A DNA stretch of 64,000 nt from the NCBI RefSeq assembly GCF_016584115.1, contig NZ_NRSK01000001.1, forward strand, positions 62,001-126,000, given 5' to 3'. A program made the position numbers and the translations under genes. Position 1 is the stretch's first letter. The number at the start of each line of letters is the position of its first letter. The stretch is from Ectothiorhodospira mobilis (GTDB lineage Bacteria > Pseudomonadota > Gammaproteobacteria > Ectothiorhodospirales > Ectothiorhodospiraceae). The notes beneath the pieces were generated by a model, which was not told the origin of the DNA, ran no database searches, and worked only from the letters and a program-made list of their open reading frames with translations. Below are positions 51,803 through 60,302 of this stretch, one piece after another.

Positions 51803-53414
51803 AGGATATCGCGGACACCCGGGAGACACTGAGGGTGTCCTGGACGCCGCCATGGGGGGGGCGGGCAACGCTTTTGACGCATCCGTTGCATCCGGCCGCG
51901 ACCACGATCCCATGACTCAAAAGACCGCGGAAAAATCCCAGGGTTCCCCCGAGGCACCTGTCTTCCGCTGTGAGGGGGAGCGGTCCGAGGTGCGCCGCCA
52001 GGCGGCTGTTGCCAGCGGCGAGGCGGTGCTGCACCGCCGCGACAAGGATACCCCCAAGGGGCCCCATGACCAGCCCCAGACCATGTGCCCCGCCTTCGGA
52101 TCCCTGCGGGTGGGGCTGCGCATGCGCCGCACTGCCACGGTGCTGAGCGGTTCCGCCTGCTGCGTCTATGGCCTGAGTTTCACCTCCCATTTCTACGGGG
52201 CCCGGCGCACGGTGAACTACGTGCCCTTCGACTCCGAGACCCTGGTCACCGGCAAACTGTTCGAGGATATCCGCGACGCCGTGGCACAGTTGGCGGATCC
52301 CGAAATCAACGACGTGGTGGTGGTCATCAATCTCTGTGTGCCCACCGCCTCCGGGGTCCCGTTGCGGCTGCTGCCCAAGCAGATCAATGGGGTACGCATC
52401 ATCGGCATTGATGTCCCCGGTTTCGGGGTGGGCACCCATGCCGAGGCCAAGGACATCCTTGCCGGTGCCATGCTGCGCTATGCCCGGAGCGAGGCCGAGC
52501 AGGGCCCGGTGCAGGCCCCGCGGGAAGGGCGCAAGGCCCGGCCCACGGTGACCTTCCTCGGGGAGATGTTCCCCGCGGATCCGGTCACCCTGGGGGCCCT
52601 GCTGGATCCCCTGGGACTGGACACCGGTCCGGTGGTACCCACCCGGGAGTGGCGCGAACTCTATGCCGCGCTGGACTGCGCCGTGGGCGCCGCGATCCAT
52701 CCCTTCTATACCGATTCCATTGGCGAGCTCAACGAGGCCGGGCGCGAGGTGGTGGGCTCCGCCCCCGTGGGCTATGACGGCACTGCCGCCTGGCTGGAGG
52801 CTATCGGCGAGGCCTGCGGTATCCAGGCGGATGCCGTGGGAGCCGCCAAGGACCGTTTCCTGCCCGCCATCCGTCAGGCATTGGCCGACGCCCCGGTGAA
52901 GGGGCGCATCACCCTGTCCGGATACGAGGGCTCCGAACTCCTGGTGGCGCGCCTGCTCATCGAGAGCGGGGCCGAAGTGCCGTATGTGGGGACTGCCTGC
53001 CCCCGGACCCCCTGGTCTGAAACGGATCGGGAATGGCTGGAGGCCCGGGGGGTTCGGGTGCAGTATCGGGGAACCCTGGAGCAGGACCTGGAGGCCATGG
53101 CGGAATTCGGGCCTGATCTGGTGGTCGGCACCACGCCGGTGGTCCAGGCCGCCAAGGAACGGGGCATCCCGGCCCTGTACTTCACCAATCTCATCTCTGC
53201 CCGTCCCCTCATGGGACCGGCGGGGGCCGGCTCCCTGGCCCAGGTGATCAACACGGCGATGGGGAACCGGGAGCGTTTCGACCGCATGAAGGCCTTCTTC
53301 GGCTCGGTGGGCTCCGGTACCAGCGCCGGCATCTGGGAGGGCATGCCCGAGGAACATCCGGAATTCCGGGAGAAGATGCGCCGCCGTATGAAGCGTCAGG
53401 GGGGTGCATCCTGA
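51789..53414 (+). CDS. bchY: Chlorophyllide a reductase subunit Y
   Basis: NifD-like subunit of chlorophyllide a reductase. About 541 residues. Candidate cluster cysteines lie in [16 protein letters not shown] and NLCVPTASG. The N-terminal 60 residues are variable. ATG 51789 has GAGGTG upstream and overlaps the bchX stop; ATG 51795 and ATG 51912 are in-frame alternatives. BchZ starts on its last base. Confidence 0.94.
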   Translation: MTMSEGYRGHPGDTEGVLDAAMGGAGNAFDASVASGRDHDPMTQKTAEKSQGSPEAPVFRCEGERSEVRRQAAVASGEAVLHRRDKDTPKGPHDQPQTMCPAFGSLRVGLRMRRTATVLSGSACCVYGLSFTSHFYGARRTVNYVPFDSETLVTGKLFEDIRDAVAQLADPEINDVVVVINLCVPTASGVPLRLLPKQINGVRIIGIDVPGFGVGTHAEAKDILAGAMLRYARSEAEQGPVQAPREGRKARPTVTFLGEMFPADPVTLGALLDPLGLDTGPVVPTREWRELYAALDCAVGAAIHPFYTDSIGELNEAGREVVGSAPVGYDGTAAWLEAIGEACGIQADAVGAAKDRFLPAIRQALADAPVKGRITLSGYEGSELLVARLLIESGAEVPYVGTACPRTPWSETDREWLEARGVRVQYRGTLEQDLEAMAEFGPDLVVGTTPVVQAAKERGIPALYFTNLISARPLMGPAGAGSLAQVINTAMGNRERFDRMKAFFGSVGSGTSAGIWEGMPEEHPEFREKMRRRMKRQGGAS

Positions 53415-54859
53415 TGCTGATCCAGGATCTGGACAGGGCAGGGGGCTATTGGGGCGCGGTCTATGTATTCACCGCCGTCAAGGGCCTGCAGGTGATCATC
53501 GATGGGCCCGTGGGCTGCGAAAACCTGCCTGTGACTTCGGTGCTGCACTATACCGACGCCCTGCCGCCCCATGAATTGCCCATCGTCGTCACCGGTCTGG
53601 GTGAGGAGGAGCTGGGTCAGAGCGGTACCGAGCAGGCCATGAAGCGGGCCCACGACACCCTGGATCCGGAACTGCCTGCCGTGGTGGTGACCGGCTCCAT
53701 CGCCGAGATGATCGGCGGCGGGGTGACCCCCGAGGGCACCAACATCCAGCGTTTCCTGCCCCGCACCATCGACGAGGATCAGTGGGAATCCGCAGACCGG
53801 GCGCTGAACTGGCTCTGGACCCAGTACGGCAGCCGCACGGTCCCTGAAGTGAAGCCCCGCAAGGCGGGAGAGCGCCCCAAGGTGAACCTCATCGGCCCCA
53901 GCTACGGCATCTTCAACATGCCGTCGGATCTGGCGGAGGTGCGTCGCCTGGTGGAAGGGATCGGCGCCGAGGTGAACATGGTGTTCCCCCTGGGCAGCCA
54001 TCTGGCCGAGGTGCCGCGCCTGGCGGAGGCGGAAGTGAATATCTGCATGTACCGGGAATTCGGGCGCATGCTGTGCGAAACCCTGGAGCGGCCCTATCTG
54101 CAGGCCCCCATCGGCCTGCACAGCACCACCCGTTTCCTGAGAAAGCTGGGGGAACTGCTGGACCTGGATCCGGAACCCTTCATCGAGCAGGAGAAGCACA
54201 CCACCATCAAGCCCCTATGGGACCTGTGGCGGTCGGTGACCCAGGACTTCTTCGGCACGGCCAGTTTCGGCATCAGCGCCACCGAGACCTACGCCCGAGG
54301 CATTCGCCATTTCCTCGAGGACGAGATGGGCATGCCCTGCAACTTCGCCTTCGCCCGCAGCGCAGGCAAGAAGCCGGACAACCAAGCGGTGCGCCAGGCA
54401 GTGCACGAGAGGACCCCGCTGGTGCTCTTTGGCAGCTACAACGAACGCATGTACCTGTCCGAAACCGGGGGGCGCGCCGCATACATCCCGGTCTCCTTCC
54501 CGGGGGCCATCGTGCGGCGGCATACCGGGACCCCCTTCATGGGCTACGCCGGGGCCACCTATCTGGTGCAGGAGGTGTGCAACGCCCTGTTCGATGCCCT
54601 GTTCCACATCCTGCCCCTGGGGACGGATCTGGACCGGGTGGATGCGACACCCACCCGCTCCCATCACGAACTGCCCTGGGACGATGAGGCCAAGCGGGCC
54701 CTGGACGAGATGGTGGAGCGCTACCCCATGGTGACGCGCATCTCCGCCGCCAAACGACTGCGGGACGGCATCGAGGCGGCTGCCCGCAAGGCGGGAGAGG
54801 AGCGGGTGACCGCGGAGCGCGTGCACCAGGCGCGCAACGGCGAGGGGGCGCCGGCATGA
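53414..54859 (+). CDS. bchZ: Chlorophyllide a reductase subunit Z
   Basis: NifK-like catalytic subunit forming the BchYZ heterotetramer. 481 residues: [26 protein letters not shown] with a conserved cluster cysteine, [19 protein letters not shown], and a C-terminal [21 protein letters not shown] segment shared with BchB. The ATG overlaps the bchY stop by one base (TGATG). Followed by a 236-bp gap before pufB. Confidence 0.96.
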   Translation: MLIQDLDRAGGYWGAVYVFTAVKGLQVIIDGPVGCENLPVTSVLHYTDALPPHELPIVVTGLGEEELGQSGTEQAMKRAHDTLDPELPAVVVTGSIAEMIGGGVTPEGTNIQRFLPRTIDEDQWESADRALNWLWTQYGSRTVPEVKPRKAGERPKVNLIGPSYGIFNMPSDLAEVRRLVEGIGAEVNMVFPLGSHLAEVPRLAEAEVNICMYREFGRMLCETLERPYLQAPIGLHSTTRFLRKLGELLDLDPEPFIEQEKHTTIKPLWDLWRSVTQDFFGTASFGISATETYARGIRHFLEDEMGMPCNFAFARSAGKKPDNQAVRQAVHERTPLVLFGSYNERMYLSETGGRAAYIPVSFPGAIVRRHTGTPFMGYAGATYLVQEVCNALFDALFHILPLGTDLDRVDATPTRSHHELPWDDEAKRALDEMVERYPMVTRISAAKRLRDGIEAAARKAGEERVTAERVHQARNGEGAPA

Positions 54860-55042
54860 TGCTCCGATGGAATGACCTGTTTTCGTCCCCTGGTTGGGGT
54901 GGGCCCGTGACCGGGTCCGCTCCACGGGACGGGATTCCCCGGTCCGGGGGATCAGGAATCGGTCGCGGGAGCGCAACTCCGGTTGCGGATGCCGTGATCG
55001 TTGATTTTGTCGCGGTGCAAGACAGGCCGCGGCGATCGTGAT

Positions 55043-55059
55043 CGCGTTGAGTCAACGCG
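55043..55059 (+). promoter_or_regulatory. Perfect 8-bp dyad in the pufB leader
   Basis: CGCGTTGA-G-TCAACGCG, 36 bases before the pufB ATG, in the 236-bp gap after bchZ. As DNA it could bind a dimeric regulator; as RNA it could fold with a 6-bp stem and 5-base loop in the puf leader. The rest of the gap (54860-55042) has no gene I can support and no clear sigma-70 promoter; a pufQ gene is not present. Confidence 0.5.
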
Positions 55060-55095
55060 GTATTTGCCAACAAGGCTCAATTGGAGGGTAAGTAA

Positions 55096-55254
55096 ATGGT
55101 TGACGAAACGAAAGGTTCGCTCTCTGGGCTCAACGAAGAAGAGGCCATGGAATTCCACGGCGTCTTCATGACCAGCATGATGGGCTTCCTGGCCGTGGCC
55201 GCTGTGGCTCACGTCCTGGCCTGGATGTGGCGTCCCTGGGGTGTGGCTTGGTAA
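55096..55254 (+). CDS. pufB: Light-harvesting 1 (B870-type) beta subunit PufB
   Basis: Core antenna polypeptide of 52 residues that surrounds the reaction centre with PufA. Starts MVDETKGSLSGLNEEEAMEF after GGAGGG. One transmembrane helix (GFLAVAAVAHVLAWMW) carries the bacteriochlorophyll ligand H39; H21 is the second conserved His at the membrane face. Ends RPWGVAW, as usual for beta chains. pufA starts 89 bases downstream. Confidence 0.96.
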   Translation: MVDETKGSLSGLNEEEAMEFHGVFMTSMMGFLAVAAVAHVLAWMWRPWGVAW

Positions 55255-55343
55255 GACCTTCTGCCCAACGGGCGAAGCAAGTCTCAAGCCGTACCTAAGC
55301 GAAGAAGTATAAGCTGTTTCATCTCAATGTAGGAGATATCAAT

Positions 55344-55529
55344 ATGTGGCGCATTTGGCTGCTGTTCGATCCGCGCAGAGCGCTGGTTGCCCTGTTCACC
55401 TTCCTCGCCGTGCTGGCGCTGCTGATCCACTTCATCCTGCTGAGCACCGAACGCTTCAACTGGATGCACACCGCCGCGGTCGACACGACCGCCGTGGAGG
55501 CTCAGGCGGGCACGTCAACACTGTCGTAA
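55344..55529 (+). CDS. pufA: Light-harvesting 1 alpha subunit PufA
   Basis: Core antenna polypeptide of 61 residues. N-terminus [15 protein letters not shown], one membrane helix with bacteriochlorophyll ligand H29 (LLIHFILL), then STERFNWM and a polar tail. The STERFNW segment resembles alpha chains of Rhodospirillum rubrum type; it lacks the WLDDNIPV-like calcium-binding stretch of Thermochromatium tepidum, so an ordinary ~870-885 nm LH1 is expected. TAGGAGAT precedes the ATG. Confidence 0.96.
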   Translation: MWRIWLLFDPRRALVALFTFLAVLALLIHFILLSTERFNWMHTAAVDTTAVEAQAGTSTLS

Positions 55530-55552
55530 CAGCGTCTGCAGCCAAGGGTATC

Positions 55553-55585
55553 GGGCGGGGAAAGGTGCATATGCCGGCCCCGCCC
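55553..55585 (+). other. Intercistronic hairpin 1, pufA-pufL
   Basis: GGGCGGGG (55553-55560) pairs with CCCCGCCC (55578-55585): a perfect 8-bp GC stem 24 bases after the pufA stop. An alternative pairing GGTGC/GCACC overlaps it. In Rhodobacter such hairpins protect the pufBA mRNA from 3' decay and set the LH1:reaction centre ratio. Confidence 0.65.
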
Positions 55586-55632
55586 GGCACCTTGAGCAGC
55601 GCGCTGGTTGGCGTGTTGAGAGTATAGGGCGA

Positions 55633-55651
55633 CGGCCGGAATCTCCGGCCG
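55633..55651 (+). other. Intercistronic hairpin 2, pufA-pufL
   Basis: CGGCCGGA-ATC-TCCGGCCG: perfect 8-bp stem with a 3-base loop, 27 bases before the pufL ATG and just ahead of its GGAGG box. Probably part of the same mRNA-stability or partial-termination device as hairpin 1. Confidence 0.65.
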
Positions 55652-55678
55652 AAGCCTTTCTGACCGGAGGTTCTAGGA

Positions 55679-56503
55679 ATGTCCATGCTGAGCTTTGAGA
55701 AGAGGTACCGCGTACGCGGGGGGACGTTGATCGGGGGTGATCTATTCGACTTCTGGGTCGGCCCCTTCTACGTCGGATTTTTCGGGGTTTTAACGGCCGT
55801 CTTCGCGTTGTTGGGGACGCTCCTGATCGTCTGGGGCGCGGCGATGGGCCCGACCTGGAACATCTGGCAGATCAGCATCAATCCCCCCGATCTGAGCTAT
55901 GGCCTGGGCCTTGCGCCACTGGATGAGGGCGGGCTGTGGCAGTTCATCACCATGTGTGCCATCGGCGCCTTCGTGTCCTGGGGGCTGCGCCAGGTGGAGA
56001 TCTGCAACAAACTGGGCATGGGCTATCACGTGCCGATCGCCTTTGGCGTCGCCGTATTCGCCTATGTCACCCTGGTGGTCTTCCGTCCGATCCTGCTGGG
56101 CGCCTGGGGCCACGGATTCCCGTACGGCATCATGAGTCACCTGGACTGGGTGTCCAATGTCGGTTACCAGTTCCTGCACTTCCACTACAACCCGGCCCAC
56201 ATGCTGGCCATCACCTTCTTCTTCACCACGGCCCTGGCGCTGTCCCTGCACGGCGGCCTGATCCTGTCGGTGACCAACCCGAAGAAGGGACAGGCGGTCA
56301 AGACCCCCGAATACGAAGACACCTTCTTCCGCGACACCATCGGCTACTCCATCGGTGCCCTCGGCATCCACCGTCTGGGCCTCTTCCTGGCGCTGAACGC
56401 GGCCTTCTGGAGCGCGGTCTGCATCATCATCAGCGGCCCCTTCTGGACCCGCAGTTGGCCGGAATGGTGGAACTGGTGGCTTGACCTTCCGATCTGGGCT
56501 TAA
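55679..56503 (+). CDS. pufL: Photosynthetic reaction centre L subunit
   Basis: Membrane subunit binding half of the special pair and the electron-transfer cofactors. 274 residues, five transmembrane helices. Counting the initiator Met, the key histidines are H154 and H174 (bacteriochlorophyll), H169, and the iron ligands H191 and H231, one above standard L numbering. N-terminus [25 protein letters not shown]-type is canonical. GGAGG precedes the ATG by 9 bases; ATG 55685 is an alternative. Confidence 0.98.
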   Translation: MSMLSFEKRYRVRGGTLIGGDLFDFWVGPFYVGFFGVLTAVFALLGTLLIVWGAAMGPTWNIWQISINPPDLSYGLGLAPLDEGGLWQFITMCAIGAFVSWGLRQVEICNKLGMGYHVPIAFGVAVFAYVTLVVFRPILLGAWGHGFPYGIMSHLDWVSNVGYQFLHFHYNPAHMLAITFFFTTALALSLHGGLILSVTNPKKGQAVKTPEYEDTFFRDTIGYSIGALGIHRLGLFLALNAAFWSAVCIIISGPFWTRSWPEWWNWWLDLPIWA

Positions 56504-56519
56504 TGAAAGGGGACCCACA

Positions 56520-57479
56520 ATGGCCGAATATCAGAATATATTCAATCGGGTGCAGGTTCAGGCAGAGCCTGAAGCCGGCGTGCCGATCGAGCGCGGAAAT
56601 CGTGAACGCATCGGCAAACCGACGCTGGTCTACTGGTTTGGCAAGATCGGTAGCGCTCAGCTTGGACCCATCTATCTAGGCTGGACGGGATTGCTGTCCA
56701 TCGTCTTTGGTCTGACCGCAATCCTGATCATTGGTTTCAACTTCCTTGCACAGGTGAACTACGACGTCATCCAGTTCATCCGCCAGCTCTTCTGGCTGGG
56801 ACTGGAGCCGCCGCAGCCGGAGTACGGTCTGGGGATTCCTCCCCTGCAGGAAGGCGGCTGGTGGCTCATGGCCGGGTTCTTCCTGACGACCTCCCTGTTG
56901 CTGTGGTGGGTACGCATGTACCGCCGGGCGCGGGCCCTGGAACTGGGCACTCACGTGGCCTGGGCGTTCGCCTCCGCCATCTTCCTGTTCCTCTGCCTGG
57001 GCTTCTTCCGCCCGGTGCTGATGGGGGACTGGTCCGAGGCGGTGCCGTTCGGCATCTTCCCGCATCTGGACTGGACCACGGCGTTCTCCCTGAAGTACGG
57101 CAACCTGTACTACAACCCGTTCCACATGCTGTCCATCGCCTTCCTGTATGGTTCGGCCCTGCTGTTTGCCATGCACGGTGCGACGGTGCTGGCGGTGGGC
57201 CGCTACGGTGGTGAGCGCGAGATCGAGCAGATCACGGACCGGGGCACCGCCTCCGACCGTGCCGCCCTGTTCTGGCGCTGGACCATGGGCTTCAACGCCA
57301 CCATGGAATCCATCCACCGCTGGGCCTGGTGGTTCGCCGTGCTCGTGCCGGTCACTGGCGGCATCGGCATCCTGCTCACCGGTACGGTCGTGGACAACTG
57401 GTACCTGTGGGCGATCGACCATGGCGTCGCCCCGTCGTATCCGGATGTCCATCCGGGTGTTGAAGATCCGGTCAAGTAA
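56520..57479 (+). CDS. pufM: Photosynthetic reaction centre M subunit
   Basis: Partner of PufL. 319 residues with five membrane helices; ligands H182 and H202 (bacteriochlorophyll), H219, E234 and H266 (non-heme iron) fall at standard M positions. N-terminus [17 protein letters not shown] 56520 follows AAAGGGGACCCACA; the frame is open 13 codons upstream. Starts 16 bases after pufL. The C-terminal extension ending [11 protein letters not shown] fits species with a bound cytochrome subunit. Confidence 0.98.
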   Translation: MAEYQNIFNRVQVQAEPEAGVPIERGNRERIGKPTLVYWFGKIGSAQLGPIYLGWTGLLSIVFGLTAILIIGFNFLAQVNYDVIQFIRQLFWLGLEPPQPEYGLGIPPLQEGGWWLMAGFFLTTSLLLWWVRMYRRARALELGTHVAWAFASAIFLFLCLGFFRPVLMGDWSEAVPFGIFPHLDWTTAFSLKYGNLYYNPFHMLSIAFLYGSALLFAMHGATVLAVGRYGGEREIEQITDRGTASDRAALFWRWTMGFNATMESIHRWAWWFAVLVPVTGGIGILLTGTVVDNWYLWAIDHGVAPSYPDVHPGVEDPVK

Positions 57480-57490
57480 GGGATGTCGCA

Positions 57491-58600
57491 ATGAAAACGA
57501 TGAAGCGCAAAGTGTTTACAGCGGCGGCACTCACGGGCGCCGCGATCATGGTGACTGGCTGTGAACTGCCAGTCGGGGTTGAAACGGACCAGAAGGGCTA
57601 TCGAGGCCTGGGCCTGGAACAGGTGACCAAGCGCCACCTGGAGGCCCGCAAACGGGCCGATATGGAGATCCCTCCGGTGGAAGGGCCGGCATCTTCCAGT
57701 GGTCCCAAGGCCGGGGATATCTACGAGAACGTGGAGGTGCTGGGCGATCTCAGCATCGGCGAGTTCAACCGTCTGATGAACGCCATCACTGCCTGGGTGG
57801 CGCCGGAAGAGGGTTGTAACTATTGCCACGTTCCGGGGAACTTCGCGGATGAGAACATCTACACGAAGATCGTCTCCCGGAACATGCTGGAGATGACCAA
57901 GACCATCAACACCGAGTGGGATGCCCACGTGGGGCAGACCGGCGTCACCTGCTATACCTGCCATATGGGCAACCCTGTGCCGGAGAATATCTGGTACGAG
58001 GATCCGGGCATGAAGCAGGCCAGCGGGTTCTCGGCTCAGCGCATGGGGCAGAACCTGGCGGGGGATAACGTCGCCTCCACCTCCCTGCCCAATGATGTCT
58101 TCTCCGCCTTCCTGCAGGAGGATCCGAAGAACCTCCGGGTCACCCCGCGCACCTCGCTGCCCGGACCCGAGGATCCGGACAACCTGATGGATGCGGAGTG
58201 GGGATACGGTCTGATGATCCACTTCTCCAAAGCCCTGGGTGCCACCTGCACCACGTGTCATAACACCAACAACTTCCCGGACTGGGGGACCAGCCCGGTG
58301 CAGCGTGTCACCGCCTGGCACGGGATCGAGTTGGTGCGCATGCTCAACGTGGACTACCTGAACCCGCTGCAGCCGGTGTATCCGAGCAACCGTCTGGGTG
58401 TCGCCGCTGGGGATGCCCCCAAGGCCAACTGCGCCACCTGCCACAATGGTCTGCAGTTGCCCCTGGATGGCGCTCCGATGCTCAACGATTATCCGGAGCT
58501 GAACCGGGTGGAGCGTCGGGAAGGCTGGACGCCCGCGCAGGATGAGGCAGCCACCACCGAGGCCAAGGCCGACGTGGCCCAGGACGCCGCCGACGCCTGA
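57491..58600 (+). CDS. pufC: Photosynthetic reaction centre tetraheme cytochrome c subunit
   Basis: Periplasmic tetraheme cytochrome that re-reduces the special pair. Lipoprotein signal with lipobox VTGC (Cys24), then four CXXCH sites: CNYCH (109), CYTCH (154), CTTCH (253) and CATCH (314). Axial methionines are available in the helices before each site (for example LMNAIT, MLEMTK, YGLMIHF, VRMLNV). 369 residues including an acidic Ala-rich tail. Last puf gene, 11 bases after pufM; no pufX follows. Confidence 0.97.
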   Translation: MKTMKRKVFTAAALTGAAIMVTGCELPVGVETDQKGYRGLGLEQVTKRHLEARKRADMEIPPVEGPASSSGPKAGDIYENVEVLGDLSIGEFNRLMNAITAWVAPEEGCNYCHVPGNFADENIYTKIVSRNMLEMTKTINTEWDAHVGQTGVTCYTCHMGNPVPENIWYEDPGMKQASGFSAQRMGQNLAGDNVASTSLPNDVFSAFLQEDPKNLRVTPRTSLPGPEDPDNLMDAEWGYGLMIHFSKALGATCTTCHNTNNFPDWGTSPVQRVTAWHGIELVRMLNVDYLNPLQPVYPSNRLGVAAGDAPKANCATCHNGLQLPLDGAPMLNDYPELNRVERREGWTPAQDEAATTEAKADVAQDAADA

Positions 58601-58658
58601 TCCATCGGCGTCTCAGGAAGGGGCCGGGCTTGTCCTGACCCCGGAAAGGAAGCATCGC

Positions 58659-58682
58659 AAGGGGACCCTTCGGGGTCCCCTT
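58659..58682 (+). terminator. Terminator of the puf operon
   Basis: AAGGGGACCC-TTCG-GGGTCCCCTT: perfect 10-bp stem closed by a UUCG tetraloop, 58 bases after the pufC stop, followed by GTCGTTTG. The T-run is short, but the stem is very stable. The remaining gap to manC (58683-58876) shows no further gene. Confidence 0.85.
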
Positions 58683-58876
58683 GTCGTTTGTGCCTCCGAA
58701 GATTCCGCCAACGGGGTGCGGGCCGGTTCCCGGGGGGATATGATCCGGGAAAGGGGAGCGGTGCCGCCATCTCCCATGTCCTCCGGCAGAGGGGCAGGGC
58801 CCCTCCTCATTGCCATTGCAGACGGATGGATAGCCCGGAGGCCATGGATCCCGTGAATCCCATGCAAGGAGACGAT

Positions 58877-60286
58877 ATGAACCTGATTCCCGTGATCCTG
58901 TCCGGTGGGGCCGGGACCCGCCTGTGGCCCATGTCCCGGCAGCTGTATCCGAAGCAGTTTCTGCCCCTGACGGGCACAGGGGAAACCCTGCTGCAGGCAA
59001 CGCTGGCCCGCCTGCCCGCCGGAACCGCACCGCCCCTGATGATCTGTAACGAGGCCCATCGTTTCCTGGTGGCGGAACAGCTGCGTCAGATGGACATCCG
59101 GCCCGGTGGCATCCTGCTGGAGCCGGTGGGACGCAATACGGCCCCGGCGGTGGCGGCGGCGGCTCTTTGCGCCCGCGCCTCAGGGGAGGATCCGGTGCTG
59201 CTGGTGATGCCGGCGGACCATCTGATCCAGGATGTGGAGGCCTTTCGCCGTTCGGTGGCCATGGCCGTGGAAGCGGCCCGTTCCGGGGCCCTGGTGACCT
59301 TTGGGGTCCCACCGACGGAACCCCATACCGGTTACGGCTATATCCGGGTGGAGGCCGGTGCCGGTGGGGGGGGGGCGCCGGTACGGGAATTCGTGGAGAA
59401 ACCCGACCTGGATACGGCCCGCACCTATGTGGCCAGCGGGCACTACTACTGGAACAGCGGGCTGTTCGTCTTCCGGGCCTCCACCTTTCTGGAGGAACTC
59501 AAGGTCCATGCACCGGATATCCTGGAGGCCTGTGAGCAGGCCTGGGCCGGAGCCCGGGGGGATCTGGACTTCCTGCGCCTGGACTCGGAGGCATTTGCGG
59601 CCTGCCGCAGCGAGTCCGTGGACTATGCCGTGATGGAGCCGACGCGGCGTGCCGTCATGGTGCCCCTGGAGGCGGACTGGAGCGATGTGGGTTCCTGGAC
59701 CGCCCTGTGGTCCGCCGGTGAACGGGATCCGGAAGGCAACGTGGCGGTGGGGGATGTCCTGCTCACAGGGACGCGCAACTGCTATCTGCATGCCGACGCC
59801 CGCCTGGTGGCTGCCGTGGGGGTGGAGGATCTGGTGGTGGTGGAGACGAAGGATGCCGTGCTGGTGATGCACAAGGACCGCCATCAGGAGGTGAAGGAGA
59901 TCGTCGCCCGGCTGCGGGCCGACGGCCGAGAGGAGTCGGAGAACCACCGCTGTGTCGCCCGCCCCTGGGGGACCTATGAGCAGATCGATGCCGCCTCCCG
60001 CTTCCAGGTGAAGCGCATCACCGTCAAGCCCGGGCAGCAGCTCTCATTGCAGATGCATTACCATCGGGCGGAACACTGGATCGTGGTGCGGGGGACGGCG
60101 CGCATCACCCGGGGGGAGGAGCAGTTCATCCTTTCGGAGAACGAATCCACCTACATCCCCCTGGGCATCAGCCATCGTCTGGAGAATCCCGGCCGCATCC
60201 CCCTGGAGTTGATCGAGGTGCAGTCGGGCAGCTATCTGGGGGAGGACGATATCATCCGCTTCGAGGACACCTACGGGCGCAGCTGA
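58877..60286 (+). CDS. manC: Mannose-1-phosphate guanylyltransferase / mannose-6-phosphate isomerase
   Basis: Bifunctional enzyme making GDP-mannose from mannose-6-phosphate via mannose-1-phosphate (with ManB). N-terminal nucleotidyltransferase VILSGGAGTRLWPMSRQLYPKQFLPL, EPVGRNTAPAVAAAAL, FVEKPD; C-terminal cupin isomerase domain RPWGTYEQID, LSLQMHYHRAEHWIVVRGTA and NESTYIPLGISHRLENPG. 469 residues. ATG 58877 follows AAGGAG. Isolated from the polysaccharide genes at 22-26 kb. Confidence 0.96.
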   Translation: MNLIPVILSGGAGTRLWPMSRQLYPKQFLPLTGTGETLLQATLARLPAGTAPPLMICNEAHRFLVAEQLRQMDIRPGGILLEPVGRNTAPAVAAAALCARASGEDPVLLVMPADHLIQDVEAFRRSVAMAVEAARSGALVTFGVPPTEPHTGYGYIRVEAGAGGGGAPVREFVEKPDLDTARTYVASGHYYWNSGLFVFRASTFLEELKVHAPDILEACEQAWAGARGDLDFLRLDSEAFAACRSESVDYAVMEPTRRAVMVPLEADWSDVGSWTALWSAGERDPEGNVAVGDVLLTGTRNCYLHADARLVAAVGVEDLVVVETKDAVLVMHKDRHQEVKEIVARLRADGREESENHRCVARPWGTYEQIDAASRFQVKRITVKPGQQLSLQMHYHRAEHWIVVRGTARITRGEEQFILSENESTYIPLGISHRLENPGRIPLELIEVQSGSYLGEDDIIRFEDTYGRS

Positions 60287-60302
60287 GCCCCTGGGGGCTC
60301 AG
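60283..60302. terminator. Bidirectional terminator between manC and mfd
   Basis: CTGAGCCCC-TG-GGGGCTCAG, a perfect 9-bp dyad spanning both stop codons of the convergent genes (manC ends 60286, mfd ends 60299). It could stop transcription from either side; U-tracts are absent. Confidence 0.6.

Noticed and set aside
54856-55041. 61-codon frame overlapping the bchZ stop as a pufQ gene
   Set aside because: The translation is Gly/Pro/Ser-rich without the hydrophobic helix expected of PufQ, has no ribosome site, and pufQ is generally absent outside Rhodobacter-like clusters.
58601-58876. Small gene between pufC and manC
   Set aside because: The upstream extension of the manC frame is unconserved, and the region holds only the puf terminator hairpin and the manC ribosome site.
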